DNA of 64,000 bases, from positions 83,787,442 through 83,851,441 of the forward strand of contig OY970825.1 in the NCBI GenBank assembly GCA_963853835.1, read 5' to 3'. The translations under genes and the position numbers were made by a program. The notes below the pieces were generated by a model, which worked only from the letters and a program-made list of their open reading frames with translations, had not been told where the DNA came from and did not search any database. The stretch comes from Calendula officinalis (lineage: Eukaryota > Streptophyta > Magnoliopsida > Asterales > Asteraceae). Of this stretch, positions 26,951-39,114 are shown piece by piece; the stretch's first letter is position 1; every line of letters starts with the position of its first letter.

Positions 26951-27156
26951 CTACTGCTCTCTTACTTCTACTGCTACTGACCTTGCTGCTACTGCTGCTG
27001 CTCTTGCTACTACTGATACTGCTACTACTCCTGCTCCTGATACTGCTACTGCTCCTGATACTCCTACTGCTACCGCTCTTACTACTACTGCTACTGCTCT
27101 TACTGCTACTACTGCTAATGCTACTGCTACTGCTACTGCTACTGCTCCTGATACTG

Positions 27157-27430
27157 CTACTGCTACAACTGCAACTGCTACTGCTACTACCGCTACTGCT
27201 ACTGCTCCTGATACTGCTACTGCTACTGCTACTGCTCCTGATACTGCTACTGCTACAACTGCTACTGCTACTGCGACTACTGCTACTGCTACTGCTCCTG
27301 ATACTGCTACTGCTACAACTGCTACTGCTACTACTGCTACTGCTACTGCTACTGCTCCTGATACTGCTACTGCTACAACTGCTACTGCTACTGCTACTAC
27401 TGCTACTGCTCCTGATACTGCTACTGCTAC
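27157..27430 (+). repeat. Minisatellite block after landmark A (7)
   Basis: Marks at 27,165, 27,255, 27,315 and 27,375; the later steps are exactly 60 bp. The first mark reads ACAACTGCAACTGC, a signature shared with the blocks at 30.9 and 37.8 kb. Confidence 0.8.
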
Positions 27431-27875
27431 TACTACTGCTAATGCTACTGCTGCTCCTGATACTGCTACTGCTACTGATACTGCTACTGCTCCTGAGACT
27501 AGTACAACTACTGCTCTTACTGCTACTGCTACTGCTACTGCTATTACGTCTACTGCTACTGCTACTGCTCCTGCTGCTTATGTAACTAGTGCTACTACTA
27601 CTGCTGCTACTACTGTTACTGCTACTGCTCCTGATACTGCTACTGCTACTGCTACTGCTCTTGATACTGCTACTACTACTGCTACTGCTACTGCTACTAC
27701 TACTACTGCTACTGCTACTGCTGCTACTGGTACTGCTACTGCTACTACTGCTGCTGCAGCTGCTACCGCTACTGCTACTGCTGCTACTGCTGCTGGTGCT
27801 GCTATTGCTACTGCTACTACTACTACTACTACTACTGCTACTACTGCTGCTGCTGCTGCTATTGCTACTGCTATT

Positions 27876-29280
27876 GCCACTACTACTGCTACTTCTACTG
27901 CTACTGCTACTGCTACTCCTGCTGCTGCTGCTACTGCTGTTGCTACTGTGCTGCTACTCCCACTGCTACTGCTGTTGCTACTGCTGCTGCTGTTACTGGC
28001 ACTGCGACTGCTACTCCTACTGCTACTGCGACTGCTACTGCTACTGCTACTGCAACTGTTACTGCTGCTGCAGGTGCTACTGCCACTACTACTGCTACCG
28101 CTACTGCTACTGCTGTTGTTACTAGTGCTGCTCCTGCTACTACTGCAACTATTGCTACTGCTACTGCTACTGCTACTACTACGGCTACTGCTGCTACTGC
28201 TGCAGCTGCTAATGCTGCTGCAGCTACTGTTACTGCTACTGCTACTACTGCTGCTACTGCTGCTGATACTGTTGTTGCTACTGCTGCTACTGCTGCTGCT
28301 ACTGCTGTTGCAGGTAGTGCTGCTGCTACTGCTGCTGCAGCTACTGCTACTGCTACTGTTGTTGCTGCTAGTGCTGCTGCTACTGCTGCTGCTCCTGCTG
28401 CTGCTACTCCTGCTGCTACTACTACTGTTGTTACTAGTGCTGCTACAACTCCTGCTACTGCAACTGCTACTGCTGCTGCTGTTACTGCTCCTGATACTGC
28501 TACTGCTACCGCTCTTACTACTACTGCTACTGCTCTTACTGCTACTACTGCTAATGCTACTGATAATGCTATTGCTACTGCTACTGCTCCTGATACTGCT
28601 ACTGCTACTGCTACTACAGCTACTGCTACTGCTGCCGCTGCTGCTACTGCTACTACTGCTCCTGATACTGGTACTGCTACTACTACTGCTACTGCTACTG
28701 CTACTGCTGCTCCTGATACTGCTACTGCTACTGCTACTGCTGCTCCTGCTACTGCTACTGCTGCAGCTACTGTTAGTGCTACTGCTACTGCTGCTACTGC
28801 TGCTGATACTGTTGTTGCTACTGCTGCTGCTACTGCTGCTGCAGCTAGTGTTGCTGCTACTGCTGTTGCAGCTAGTGCTGCTGCTAATGCTGCTGCAGCT
28901 ACTGTTACTGCAGCTACTGCTGTTGCTACTGCTACTGCTACTGCTGCTGCTGCTACTGGTGCTGCAGATGCTGCTACTGCTATTGCTCTTACTGCTACTA
29001 CTACTACTACTGCTACTGCTGCTGCTACTGCTACTACCGCTATTACTACTATTGCTACTACTACTACTACTGCTACTGCTACTGCTACTGCAACTCCTAC
29101 TGCTACTGCTACTGCTACTGCTACTGTTACTGCTACTACTGGTGTTGCTGCTACTGCAGCTACTGCTGCTGCTGCTACTGCTGCTACTACTGCTCCTGCT
29201 GCTACTGCTACTGCTGCTCCTGATACTGCTACTGCTACTGCTATTGCTCTTACTGCTACTACTACTGCTACTGCTGCTGC
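27876..29280 (+). repeat. Q-type module, early partial copy
   Basis: Starts at GCCACTACTACTGCTACTTC like the later Q copies, passes through landmark C (27,949), GCACTGCGACTGC, GTTGTTACTAGTGC, CCTGATACTGGTACTGC (28,663) and GTTAGTGCTACTGC (28,772). It corresponds to about 32,200-33,590 of Q and runs into P-type sequence near 29,035-29,280. Confidence 0.65.
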
Positions 29281-31593
29281 TACTGCTACTGGTGTTGCTA
29301 CTGCTACTGCTACTACTACTTCTACTACTGCTACTACTGCTGCTGCTGCCGCTATTGCTACTTCTACTTCCACTACTACTGCTACTGCTGCTGCTACTGC
29401 TGTTGCTACTGTGTTGCTACTGCCACTGCTCCTGATACTGCTACTGCTGCTCCTGATACTGCTCTTACTGCTACTGCTACTGCTCTTACTGCCACTACTA
29501 CTACTGCTACATCTACTGCTACTACTACTGCTACTCCAACTGCTACTGCTACTACTGCTTCTGCTGCTAGTGCTGCTGCTAGTCTTGCTACTACTGCTAC
29601 TGCTACTGCTGCTACTGTTACTGCTACTGCTGCTACTGCTACTGCTACTGCTGATATTGCTAGTGCTGCTGCTAGTCTTGCTACTACTGCTACTACTACT
29701 ACTACTGCTACTGCTACTGCTACTGCTACTGCTGCTGCTGCTAGTGCTGCTGCTACTGATGCTGCTCCTGCTGCTGCTGATCCTGCTGCAACTACTGCTG
29801 TTGTTACTAGTGCTGCTACAACTCCTGCTACTGCAACTGCTACTGCTGCTGCTGTTACTGCTCCTGATACTGCAACTGCTACCGCTCTTACTACTACTGC
29901 TACTGCTCTTACTGCTACTACTGCTAATGCTACTGCTATTGGTATTGCTACTGCTACTACTGCTGCTGCAGCTGCTACTGCTACTACTACTGCTGCTACT
30001 GCTACTGGTGTTGCTACTGCTACTGCTACTACTACTTCTACTACTGCTACTACTGCTGCTGCTGCCGCTATTGCTACTTCTACTTCCACTACTACTGCTA
30101 CTGCTGCTGCTGCTACTGCTGTTGCTACTGTGTTGCTACTGCCACTGCTCTTGATACTGCTACTGCTACTGCTACTGCTCTTACTGCTACTGCTACTGCT
30201 CTTACTGCTACTACTACTACTGCTACATCTACTGCTACTACTACAGCTACTCCAACTGCTGCTGCTACTACTGCTTCTGCTGCTAGTGCTGCTGCTAGTC
30301 TTGCTACTACTGCTACTGCTACTGCTACTGCTACTGCTGCTACTGTTACTGCTACTGCTGCTACTGCTACTGCTACTGCTGATATTGCTAGTGCTGCTGC
30401 TAGTCTTGCTACTACTGCTACTGCTGCTACTTGTACTGCTACTGCTACTGCTGCTACTGCTACTGCTGCTGCTACTCCTACTGCTACTGCTACTGCTACT
30501 GTTGCGGCTGCTGCTACTCCTGCTGCTACTACGGCTGTTGTTACTACTGCTGTTACTACTACTGCTACTGCTATTGCTACTGCTACTACTACTGCTGCTG
30601 CTACTGCTACTGCTACTGCCACTACTACTGTTACTGCTACTACTACTGCTACTGCTACTGCTCTCTTACTTCTACTACTACTGACCTTGCTGCTACTGCT
30701 GCTGCTCTTGCTACTACTGATACTGCTACTACTCCTGCTCCTGATACTGCTACTGCTCCTGATACTCCTACTGCTACCGCTCTTACTACTACTGCTACTG
30801 CTCTTACTGCTACTACTGCTAATGCTAATGCTACTGATACTGCTACTGCTACTGCTCCTGATACTGCTACTGCTACAACTGCAACTGCTACTGCTACTAC
30901 CGCTACTGCTACTGCTCCTGATACTGCTACTGCTACTGCTACTACTGCTACTGCTACTGCTCCTGATACTGCTACTGCTACAACTGCTACTGCTACTGCG
31001 ACTACTGCTACTGCTACTGCTCCTGATACAGCTACTGCTACAACTGCTACTGCTACTACTGCTACTACTGCTACTGCTACTGCTCCTGATACTGCTACTG
31101 CTACAACTGCTACTGCTACTACTGCTACTGCTACTGCTCCTGATAATGCTACTGCTACTACTACTGCTAATGCTACTGCTGCTCCTGATACTGCTACTGC
31201 TACTGATACTGCTACTGCTCCTGAGACTAGTACAACTACTGCTCTTACTGCTACTGCTACTGCTATTACGTCTACTGCTACTGCTACTGCTCCTGCTACT
31301 TATGTAACTAGTGCTACTACTACTGCTGCTACTACTGTTACTGCTACTGCTCCTGATACTGCTACTGCTACTGCTCTTGATACTGCTACTACTACTGCTA
31401 CTGCTACTGCTACTACAACTGCTACTGCTACTGCTGCTACTGGTACTGCTACTCCTACTACTGCTGCTGCAGCTGCTACCGCTACTGCTACTTCTACTAC
31501 TGCTACTGCTACTGGTGCTGCTATTGCTACTGCTACTACTACTACTACTGCTACTACTGCTGCTGCTGCTGCCGCTATTGCTACTGCTATTGC
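29035..31593 (+). repeat. Module P, copy 1
   Basis: About 2.56 kb with D motifs at 29,402 and 30,121 (719-bp step), ACTTGTACTGC (30,429), landmark A at 30,660, a minisatellite block, landmark B (31,223) and ATTACGTCTACTGC (31,264). It matches 35,969-38,530 at an offset of about 6.93 kb. Confidence 0.75.
30867..31150 (+). repeat. Minisatellite block after landmark A (8)
   Basis: Marks at 30,875, 30,980, 31,040 and 31,103. Shares ACTACCGCTACTGC, GCGACTACTGC and GATACAGCTACTGC with the block near 37.8 kb, where the last reads GGTACAGCTACTGC. Confidence 0.8.
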
Positions 31594-33709
31594 CACTACT
31601 ACTGCTACTTCTACTGCTACTGCTACTACTGCTGCTACTGCTACTGCTGTTGCGACTGTGCTGCTACTCCCACTGCTACTGCTGTTGCTACTGCTGCTGC
31701 TGTTACTGGCACTGCGACTGCTACTCCTACTGCTACTGCGACTGCTACTGCTACTGCTACTGCATCTGTTACTGCTGCTGCAGGTGCTACTGCCACTACT
31801 ACTGCTACCGCTACTGCTACTGCTGTTGTTACTAGTGCTGCTCCTGCTACTGCTACTGCTACTGCTACTACTGCAACTATTGCTACTGCTACTGCTACTG
31901 CTACTACTACGGCTACTGCTGCTACTGCTGCAGCTGCTAATGCTGCTGCAGCTACTGTTACTGCTACTGCTACTACTGCTGCTACTGCTGCTGATACTGT
32001 TGTTGCTACTGCTGCTGCTGATACTGTTGTTGCTACTGCTGCTACTGGTACTGCTACTGCTACTACTGCTGCTGCAGCTGCTACCGCTACTGCTAGTGCT
32101 GCTACTGCTGCTGGTGCTGCTATTGCTACTGCTACTACTACTACTACTACTGCTACTACTGCTGCTGCTGCTGCCGCTATTGCTACTGCTATTGCCACTA
32201 CTACTGCTACTTCTACTGCTACTGCTACTGCTACTCCTGCTGCTGCTGCTACTGCTGTTGCTACTGTGCTGCTACTCCCACTGCTACTGCTGTTGCTACT
32301 GCTGCTGCTGTTACTGGCACTGCGACTGCTACTCCTACTGCTACTGCGACTGCTACTGCTACTGCTACTGCAACTGTTACTGCTGCTGCAGGTGCTACTG
32401 CCACTACTACTGCTACCGCTACTGCTACTGCTGTTGTTACTAGTGCTGCTCCTGCTACTGCTACTGCTACTGCTACTGCTACTACTGCAACTATTGCTAC
32501 TGCTACTGCTACTGCTACTACTACGGCTACTGCTGCAGCTGCTAATGCTGCTGCAGCTACTGTTACTGCTACTGCTACTACTGCTGCTACTGCTGCTGAT
32601 ACTGTTGTTGCTACTGCTGCTGCTACTGCTGCTGCTACTGCTGTTGCAGCTAGTGCTGCTGCTACTGCTGCTGCAGCTACTGCTACTGCTACTGTTGTTG
32701 CTGCTAGTGCTGCTGCTACTGCTGCTGCTCCTGCTGCTGCTACTCCTGCTGCTACTACTACTGTTGTTACTAGTGCTGCTACAACTCCTGCTACTGCAAC
32801 TGCTACTGCTGCTGCTGTTACTGCTCCTGATACTGCTACTGCTACCGCTCTTACTACTACTGCTACTGCTCTTACTGCTACTACTGCTAATGCTACTGAT
32901 AATGCTACTGCTACTGCTCCTGATACTGCTACTGCTACAACTGCTACTGCTACTGCTACTACAGCTACTGCTACTGCTGCCGCTGCTGCTACTGCTACTA
33001 CTGCTCCTGATACTGGTACTGCTACTACTACTGCTACTGCTACTGCTACTGCTGCTCCTGATACTGCTACTGCTACTGCTACTGCTGCTCCTGCTACTGC
33101 TACTGCTGCAGCTACTGTTAGTGCTACTGCTACTGCTGCTACTGCTGCTGATACTGTTGTTGCTACTGCTGCTGCTACTGCTGCTGCAGCTAGTGTTGCT
33201 GCTACTGTTGTTGCAGCTAGTGCTGCTGCTAATGCTGCTGCAGCTACTGTTACTGCAGCTACTGCTGTTGCTACTGCTACTGCTACTGCTGCTGCTGCTA
33301 CTGGTGCTGCAGATGCTGCTACTGCTATTGCTCTTACTGCTACTACTACTACTACTGCTACTGCTGCTGCTGCTACTGCTACTACCGCTATTACTACTAT
33401 TGCTACTACTACTACTACTGCTACTGCTACTGCTACTGCAACTCCTACTGCTACTGCTACTGCTACTGTTACTGCTACTACTGGTGTTGCTGCTACTGCA
33501 GCTACTGCTGCTGCTGCTACTGCTGCTACTACTGCTCCTGCTGCTACTGCAACTGCTGCTCCTGATACTGCTACTGCTACTGCTATTGCTCTTACTGCTA
33601 CTACTACTGCTACTGCTGCTGCTACTGCTACTGCTACTGCCGCTATTACTACTATTGCTACTACTACTGCTGCTACTGCTACTGCAACTCCTACTGCTAC
33701 TGCAACTGT
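31594..33709 (+). repeat. Module Q, copy 1 (2,116 bp)
   Basis: Begins CACTACTACTGCTACTTC. Contains TTGCGACTGTGCTGCTACTC (31,650), a second C landmark (32,266), GATACTGGTACTGC (33,010) and CAGATGCTGCTACTGC (33,310), and ends GCTACTGCAACTGT. The next base starts copy 2. Length differs from copy 2 by 6 bp. Confidence 0.85.
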
Positions 33710-35831
33710 CACTACTACTGCTACTTCTACTGCTACTGCTACTACTGCTGCTACTGCTACTGCTGTTGCGACTGTGCTGCTACTCCCACTGCTACTGCTG
33801 TTGCTACTGCTGCTGCTGTTACTGGCACTGCGACTGCTACTCCTACTGCTACTGCGACTGCTACTGCTACTGCTACTGCATCTGTTACTGCTGCTGCAGG
33901 TGCTACTGCCACTACTACTGCTACCGCTACTGCTACTGCTGTTGTTACTAGTGCTGCTCCTGCTACTGCTACTGCTACTGCTACTGCTACTACTGCAACT
34001 ATTGCTACTGCTACTGCTACTGCTACTACTACGGCTACTGCTGCTACTGCTGCAGCTGCTAATGCTGCTGCAGCTACTGTTACTGCTACTGCTACTACTG
34101 CTGCTACTGCTGCTGATACTGTTGTTGCTACTGCTGCTGCTGATACTGTTGTTGCTACTGCTGCTACTGGTACTGCTACTGCTACTACTGCTGCTGCAGC
34201 TGCTACCGCTACTGCTAGTGCTGCTACTGCTGCTGGTGCTGCTATTGCTACTGCTACTACTACTACTACTACTGCTACTACTGCTGCTGCTGCTGCCGCT
34301 ATTGCTACTGCTATTGCCACTACTACTGCTACTTCTACTGCTACTGCTACTGCTACTCCTGCTGCTGCTGCTACTGCTGTTGCTACTGTGCTGCTACTCC
34401 CACTGCTACTGCTGTTGCTACTGCTGCTGCTGTTACTGGCACTGCGACTGCTACTCCTACTGCTACTGCGACTGCTACTGCTACTGCTACTGCAACTGTT
34501 ACTGCTGCTGCAGGTGCTACTGCCACTACTACTGCTACCGCTACTGCTACTGCTGTTGTTACTAGTGCTGCTCCTGCTACTGCTACTGCTACTGCTACTG
34601 CTACTACTGCAACTATTGCTACTGCTACTGCTACTGCTACTACTACGGCTACTGCTGCAGCTGCTAATGCTGCTGCAGCTACTGTTACTGCTACTGCTAC
34701 TACTGCTGCTACTGCTGCTGATACTGTTGTTGCTACTGCTGCTGCTACTGCTGCTGCTACTGCTGTTGCAGCTAGTGCTGCTGCTACTGCTGCTGCAGCT
34801 ACTGCTACTGCTACTGTTGTTGCTGCTAGTGCTGCTGCTACTGCTGCTGCTCCTGCTGCTGCTACTCCTGCTGCTACTACTACTGTTGTTACTAGTGCTG
34901 CTACAACTCCTGCTACTGCAACTGCTACTGCTGCTGCTGTTACTGCTCCTGATACTGCTACTGCTACCGCTCTTACTACTACTGCTACTGCTCTTACTGC
35001 TACTACTGCTAATGCTACTGATAATGCTACTGCTACTGCTACTGCTCCTGATACTGCTACTGCTACAACTGCTACTGCTACTGCTACTACAGCTACTGCT
35101 ACTGCTGCCGCTGCTGCTACTGCTACTACTGCTCCTGATACTGGTACTGCTACTACTACTGCTACTGCTACTGCTACTGCTGCTCCTGATACTGCTACTG
35201 CTACTGCTACTGCTGCTCCTGCTACTGCTACTGCTGCAGCTACTGTTAGTGCTACTGCTACTGCTGCTACTGCTGCTGATACTGTTGTTGCTACTGCTGC
35301 TGCTACTGCTGCTGCAGCTAGTGTTGCTGCTACTGTTGTTGCAGCTAGTGCTGCTGCTAATGCTGCTGCAGCTACTGTTACTGCAGCTACTGCTGTTGCT
35401 ACTGCTACTGCTACTGCTGCTGCTGCTACTGGTGCTGCAGATGCTGCTACTGCTATTGCTCTTACTGCTACTACTACTACTACTGCTACTGCTGCTGCTG
35501 CTACTGCTACTACCGCTATTACTACTATTGCTACTACTACTACTACTGCTACTGCTACTGCTACTGCAACTCCTACTGCTACTGCTACTGCTACTGTTAC
35601 TGCTACTACTGGTGTTGCTGCTACTGCAGCTACTGCTGCTGCTGCTACTGCTGCTACTACTGCTCCTGCTGCTACTGCAACTGCTGCTCCTGATACTGCT
35701 ACTGCTACTGCTATTGCTCTTACTGCTACTACTACTGCTACTGCTGCTGCTACTGCTACTGCCGCTATTACTACTATTGCTACTACTACTGCTGCTACTG
35801 CTACTGCAACTCCTACTGCTACTGCAACTGT
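33710..35831 (+). repeat. Module Q, copy 2 (2,122 bp)
   Basis: Direct tandem of the preceding Q. The fusion point reads GCAACTGTCACTACTACTGC, where the second copy's own right end reads GCAACTGTTACTGCTAC. Offset is 2,116 at the left edge and 2,122 from about 34.1 kb on, so the only net length change I see is one hexamer. Confidence 0.85.
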
Positions 35832-35968
35832 TACTGCTACTGCTACTGGTGTTGCAACTACTGCTGTTGCTGCTACTGCAGCTACTGCTGCTGCTGCTGC
35901 TATGCTGCTACTACTGCTCCTGCAGCTACTGCTACTGCTGCTCCTGATACTGCTAATGCTACTGCTAC

Positions 35969-38530
35969 TACCGCTATTATTACTATTGCTACTACTACTG
36001 CTGCTACTGCTACTGCTACTGCTACTGCAACTCCTACTGCTACTGCTACTGCTACTGGTACTGCTACTACTGGTGTTGCTGCTACTGCAGCTACTGCTGC
36101 TGCTGCTACTGCTGCTACTACTGCTCCTGCTGCTACTGCTACTGCTGCTCCTGATACTGCTACTGCTACTGGTATTGCTCTTACTGCTACTACTACTGCT
36201 ACTGCTGCTGCTACTGCTACTGGTGTTGCTACTGCTACTGCTACTACTACTTCTACTACTGCTACTACTGCTGCTGCTGCCGCTATTGCTACTTCTACCT
36301 CCACTACTACTGCTACTGCTGCTGCTACTGCTGTTGCTACTGTGTTGCTACTGCCACTGCTCCTGATACTGCTACTGCTGCTCCTGATACTGCTCTTACT
36401 GCTACTGCTACTGCTCTTACTGCCACTACTACTACTGCTACATCTACTGCTACTACTACTGCTACTCCAACTGCTACTGCTACTACTGCTTCTGCTGCTA
36501 GTGCTGCTGCTAGTCTTGCTACTACTGCTACTGCTACTGCTGCTACTGTTACTGCTACTGCTGCTACTGCTACTGCTACTGCTGATATTGCTAGTACTGC
36601 TGCTAGTCTTGCTACTACTGCTACTACTACTACTACTGCTACTGCTACTGCTACTGCTACTGCTACTGCTGCTGCTGCTAGTGCTGCTGCTACTGATGCT
36701 GCTCCTGCTGCTGCTGATCCTGCTGCAACTACTGCTGTTGTTACTAGTGCTGCTACAACTCCTGCTACTGCAACTGCTACTGCTGCTGCTGTTACTGCTC
36801 CTGATACTGCAACTGCTACCGCTCTTACTACTACTGCTACTGCTCTTACTGCTACTACTGCTAATGCTACTGCTATTGGTATTGCTACTGCTACTCCTGC
36901 TGCTGCAGCTGCTACTGCTACTACTACTGCTGCTACTGCTACTGGTGTTGCTACTGCTACTGCTACTACTACTTCTACTACTGCTACTACTGCTGCTGCT
37001 GCCGCTATTGCTACTTCTACTTCCACTACTACTGCTACTGCTGCTGCTGCTACTGCTGTTGCTACTGTGTTGCTACTGCCACTGCTCCTGATACTGCTAC
37101 TGCTACTGCTACTGCTCTTACTGCTACTGCTACTGCTCTTACTGCTACTACTACTACTGCTACATCTACTGCTACTACTACTGCTACTCCAACTGCTGCT
37201 GCTACTACTGCTTCTGCTGCTAGTGCTGCTGCTAGTCTTGCTACTACTGCTACTGCTACTGCTGCTACTGTTACTGCTACTGCTGCTACTGCTACTGCTA
37301 CTGCTGATATTGCTAGTGCTGCTGCTAGTCTTGCTACTACTGCTACTGCTGCTACTTGTACTGCTACTGCTACTGCTGCTACTGCTACTGCTGCTGCTGC
37401 TACTCCTACTGCTACTGCTACTGCTACTGTTGCGGCTGCTGCTACTCCTGCTGCTACTACGGCTGTTGTTACTACTGCTGTTACTACTACTGCTACTACT
37501 ACTGCTATTGCTACTGCTACTACTACTGCTGCTGCTACTGCTACTGCTACTACTACTGTTACTGCTACTACTACTGCTACTTCTACTGCTCTCTTACTTC
37601 TACTGCTACTGACCTTGCTGCTACTGCTGCTGCTCTTGCTACTACTGATACTGCTACTACTCCTGCTCCTGATACTGCTACTGCTCCTGATACTCCTACT
37701 GCTACCGCTCTTACTACTACTGCTACTGCTCTTACTGCTACTACTGCTAATGCTACTGCTACTGATACTGCTACTGCTACTGCTACTGCTCCTGATACTG
37801 CTACTGCTACAACTGCAACTGCTACTGCTACTACCGCTACTGCTACTGCTCCTGATACTGCTACTGCTACTGCTACTACTGCTACTGCTACTGCTCCTGA
37901 TACTGCTACTGCTACAACTGCTACTGCTACTGCGACTACTGCTACTGCTACTGCTCCTGGTACAGCTACTGCTACAACTGCTACTGCTACTACTGCTACT
38001 GCTACTGCTACTGCTCCTGATACTGCTACTGCTACAACTGCTACTGCTACTGCTACTACTGCTACTGCTACTGCTCCTGATAATGCTACTGCTACTACTA
38101 CTGCTAATGCTACTGCTGCTCCTGATACTGCTACTGCTACTGATACTGCTACTGCTCCTGAGACTAGTACAACTACTGCTCTTACTGCTACTGCTACTGC
38201 TATTACGTCTACTGCTACTGCTACTGCTCCTGCTACTTATGTAACTAGTGCTACTACTACTGCTGCTACTACTGTTACTGCTACTGCTCCTGATACTGCT
38301 ACTGCTACTGCTCTTGATACTGCTACTACTACTGCTACTGCTACTGCTACTACAACTGCTACTGCTACTGCTGCTACTAGTACTGCTACTCCTACTACTG
38401 CTGCTGCAGCTGCTACCGCTACTGCTACTTCTACTACTGCTACTGCTACTGGTGCTGCTATTGCTACTGCTACTACTACTACTACTGCTACTACTGCTGC
38501 TGCTGCTGCCGCTATTGCTACTGCTATTGC
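35969..38530 (+). repeat. Module P, copy 2
   Basis: Matches 29,035-31,593. D motifs at 36,333 and 37,058 (725-bp step), landmark A at 37,588, landmark B at 38,160 and ATTACGTCTACTGC at 38,201. Small differences include ACTTCTACCTCCAC for ACTTCTACTTCCAC and a lost GCC triplet before landmark A. Confidence 0.75.
37801..38100 (+). repeat. Minisatellite block after landmark A (9)
   Basis: Marks at 37,809, 37,914, 37,974 and 38,034, nearly superimposable on the block at 30.9 kb with an offset of about 6.93 kb. Confidence 0.8.
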
Positions 38531-39114
38531 CACTACTACTGCTACTTCTACTGCTACTGCTACTACTGCTGCTGCTGCTACTGCTGTTGCGACTGTGCTG
38601 CTACTCCCACTGCTACTGCTGTTGCTACTGCTGCTGCTGTTACTGGCACTGCGACTGCTACTCCTACTGCTACTGCGACTGCTACTGCTACTGCTACTGC
38701 AACTGTTACTGCTGCTGCAGGTGCTACTGCCACTACTACTGCTACCGCTACTGCTACTGCTGTTGTTACTAGTGCTGCTCCTGCTACTGCTACTGCTACT
38801 GCTGATGCTACTGCAACTATTGCTACTGCTACTGCTACTGCTACTACTACGGCTACTGCTGCAGCTGCTAATGCTGCTGCAGCTACTGTTACTGCTACTA
38901 CTACTACTGCTGCTACTGCTGCTGATACTGTTGTTGCTACTGCTGCTGCTACTGCTGCTGCAGCTAGTGCTGCTGCTACTGCTGTTGCAGCTAGTGCTGC
39001 TGCTACTGCTGCTGCAGCTACTGCTACTGCTACTGCTGTTGCTGCTAGTGCTGCTGCTACTGCTGCTGCTCCTGCTGCTGCTACTCCTGCTGCTACTACT
39101 ACTGTTGTTACTAG
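38531..39114 (+). repeat. Module Q, copy 3, truncated by inversion
   Basis: Starts CACTACTACTGCTACTTC, exactly as the full Q copies do, and follows them through TTGCGACTGTGCTGCTACTC (38,587) to GTTGTTACTAG, where the strand reverses. Only 584 of about 2,120 bp remain. Confidence 0.8.

Larger units (their letters stand above)
1..39114 (+). repeat. Subtelomeric RCT-triplet satellite, forward arm
   Basis: The whole interval is built from GCT and ACT triplets, hexamer consensus ACTGCT, with scattered variant triplets (ATT, GTT, CTT, AGT, AAT, GAT, CCT, GCA, ACA, GCC, ACC). Almost every triplet ends in T and most have C in the middle, so the variable information is mainly purine choice at the first base. 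Landmark motifs recur: GCTCTCTTACTGC (A), GAGACTAGTAC (B), GTGCTGCTACTCCC (C) and GTGTTGCTACTGCC (D). They show that the array is an amplified set of longer modules and not a simple microsatellite. The array is open to the left, so its true length is unknown. I see no unique sequence, gene, RNA or transposon in it. Orientation reverses at 39,114/39,115. Confidence 0.95.
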
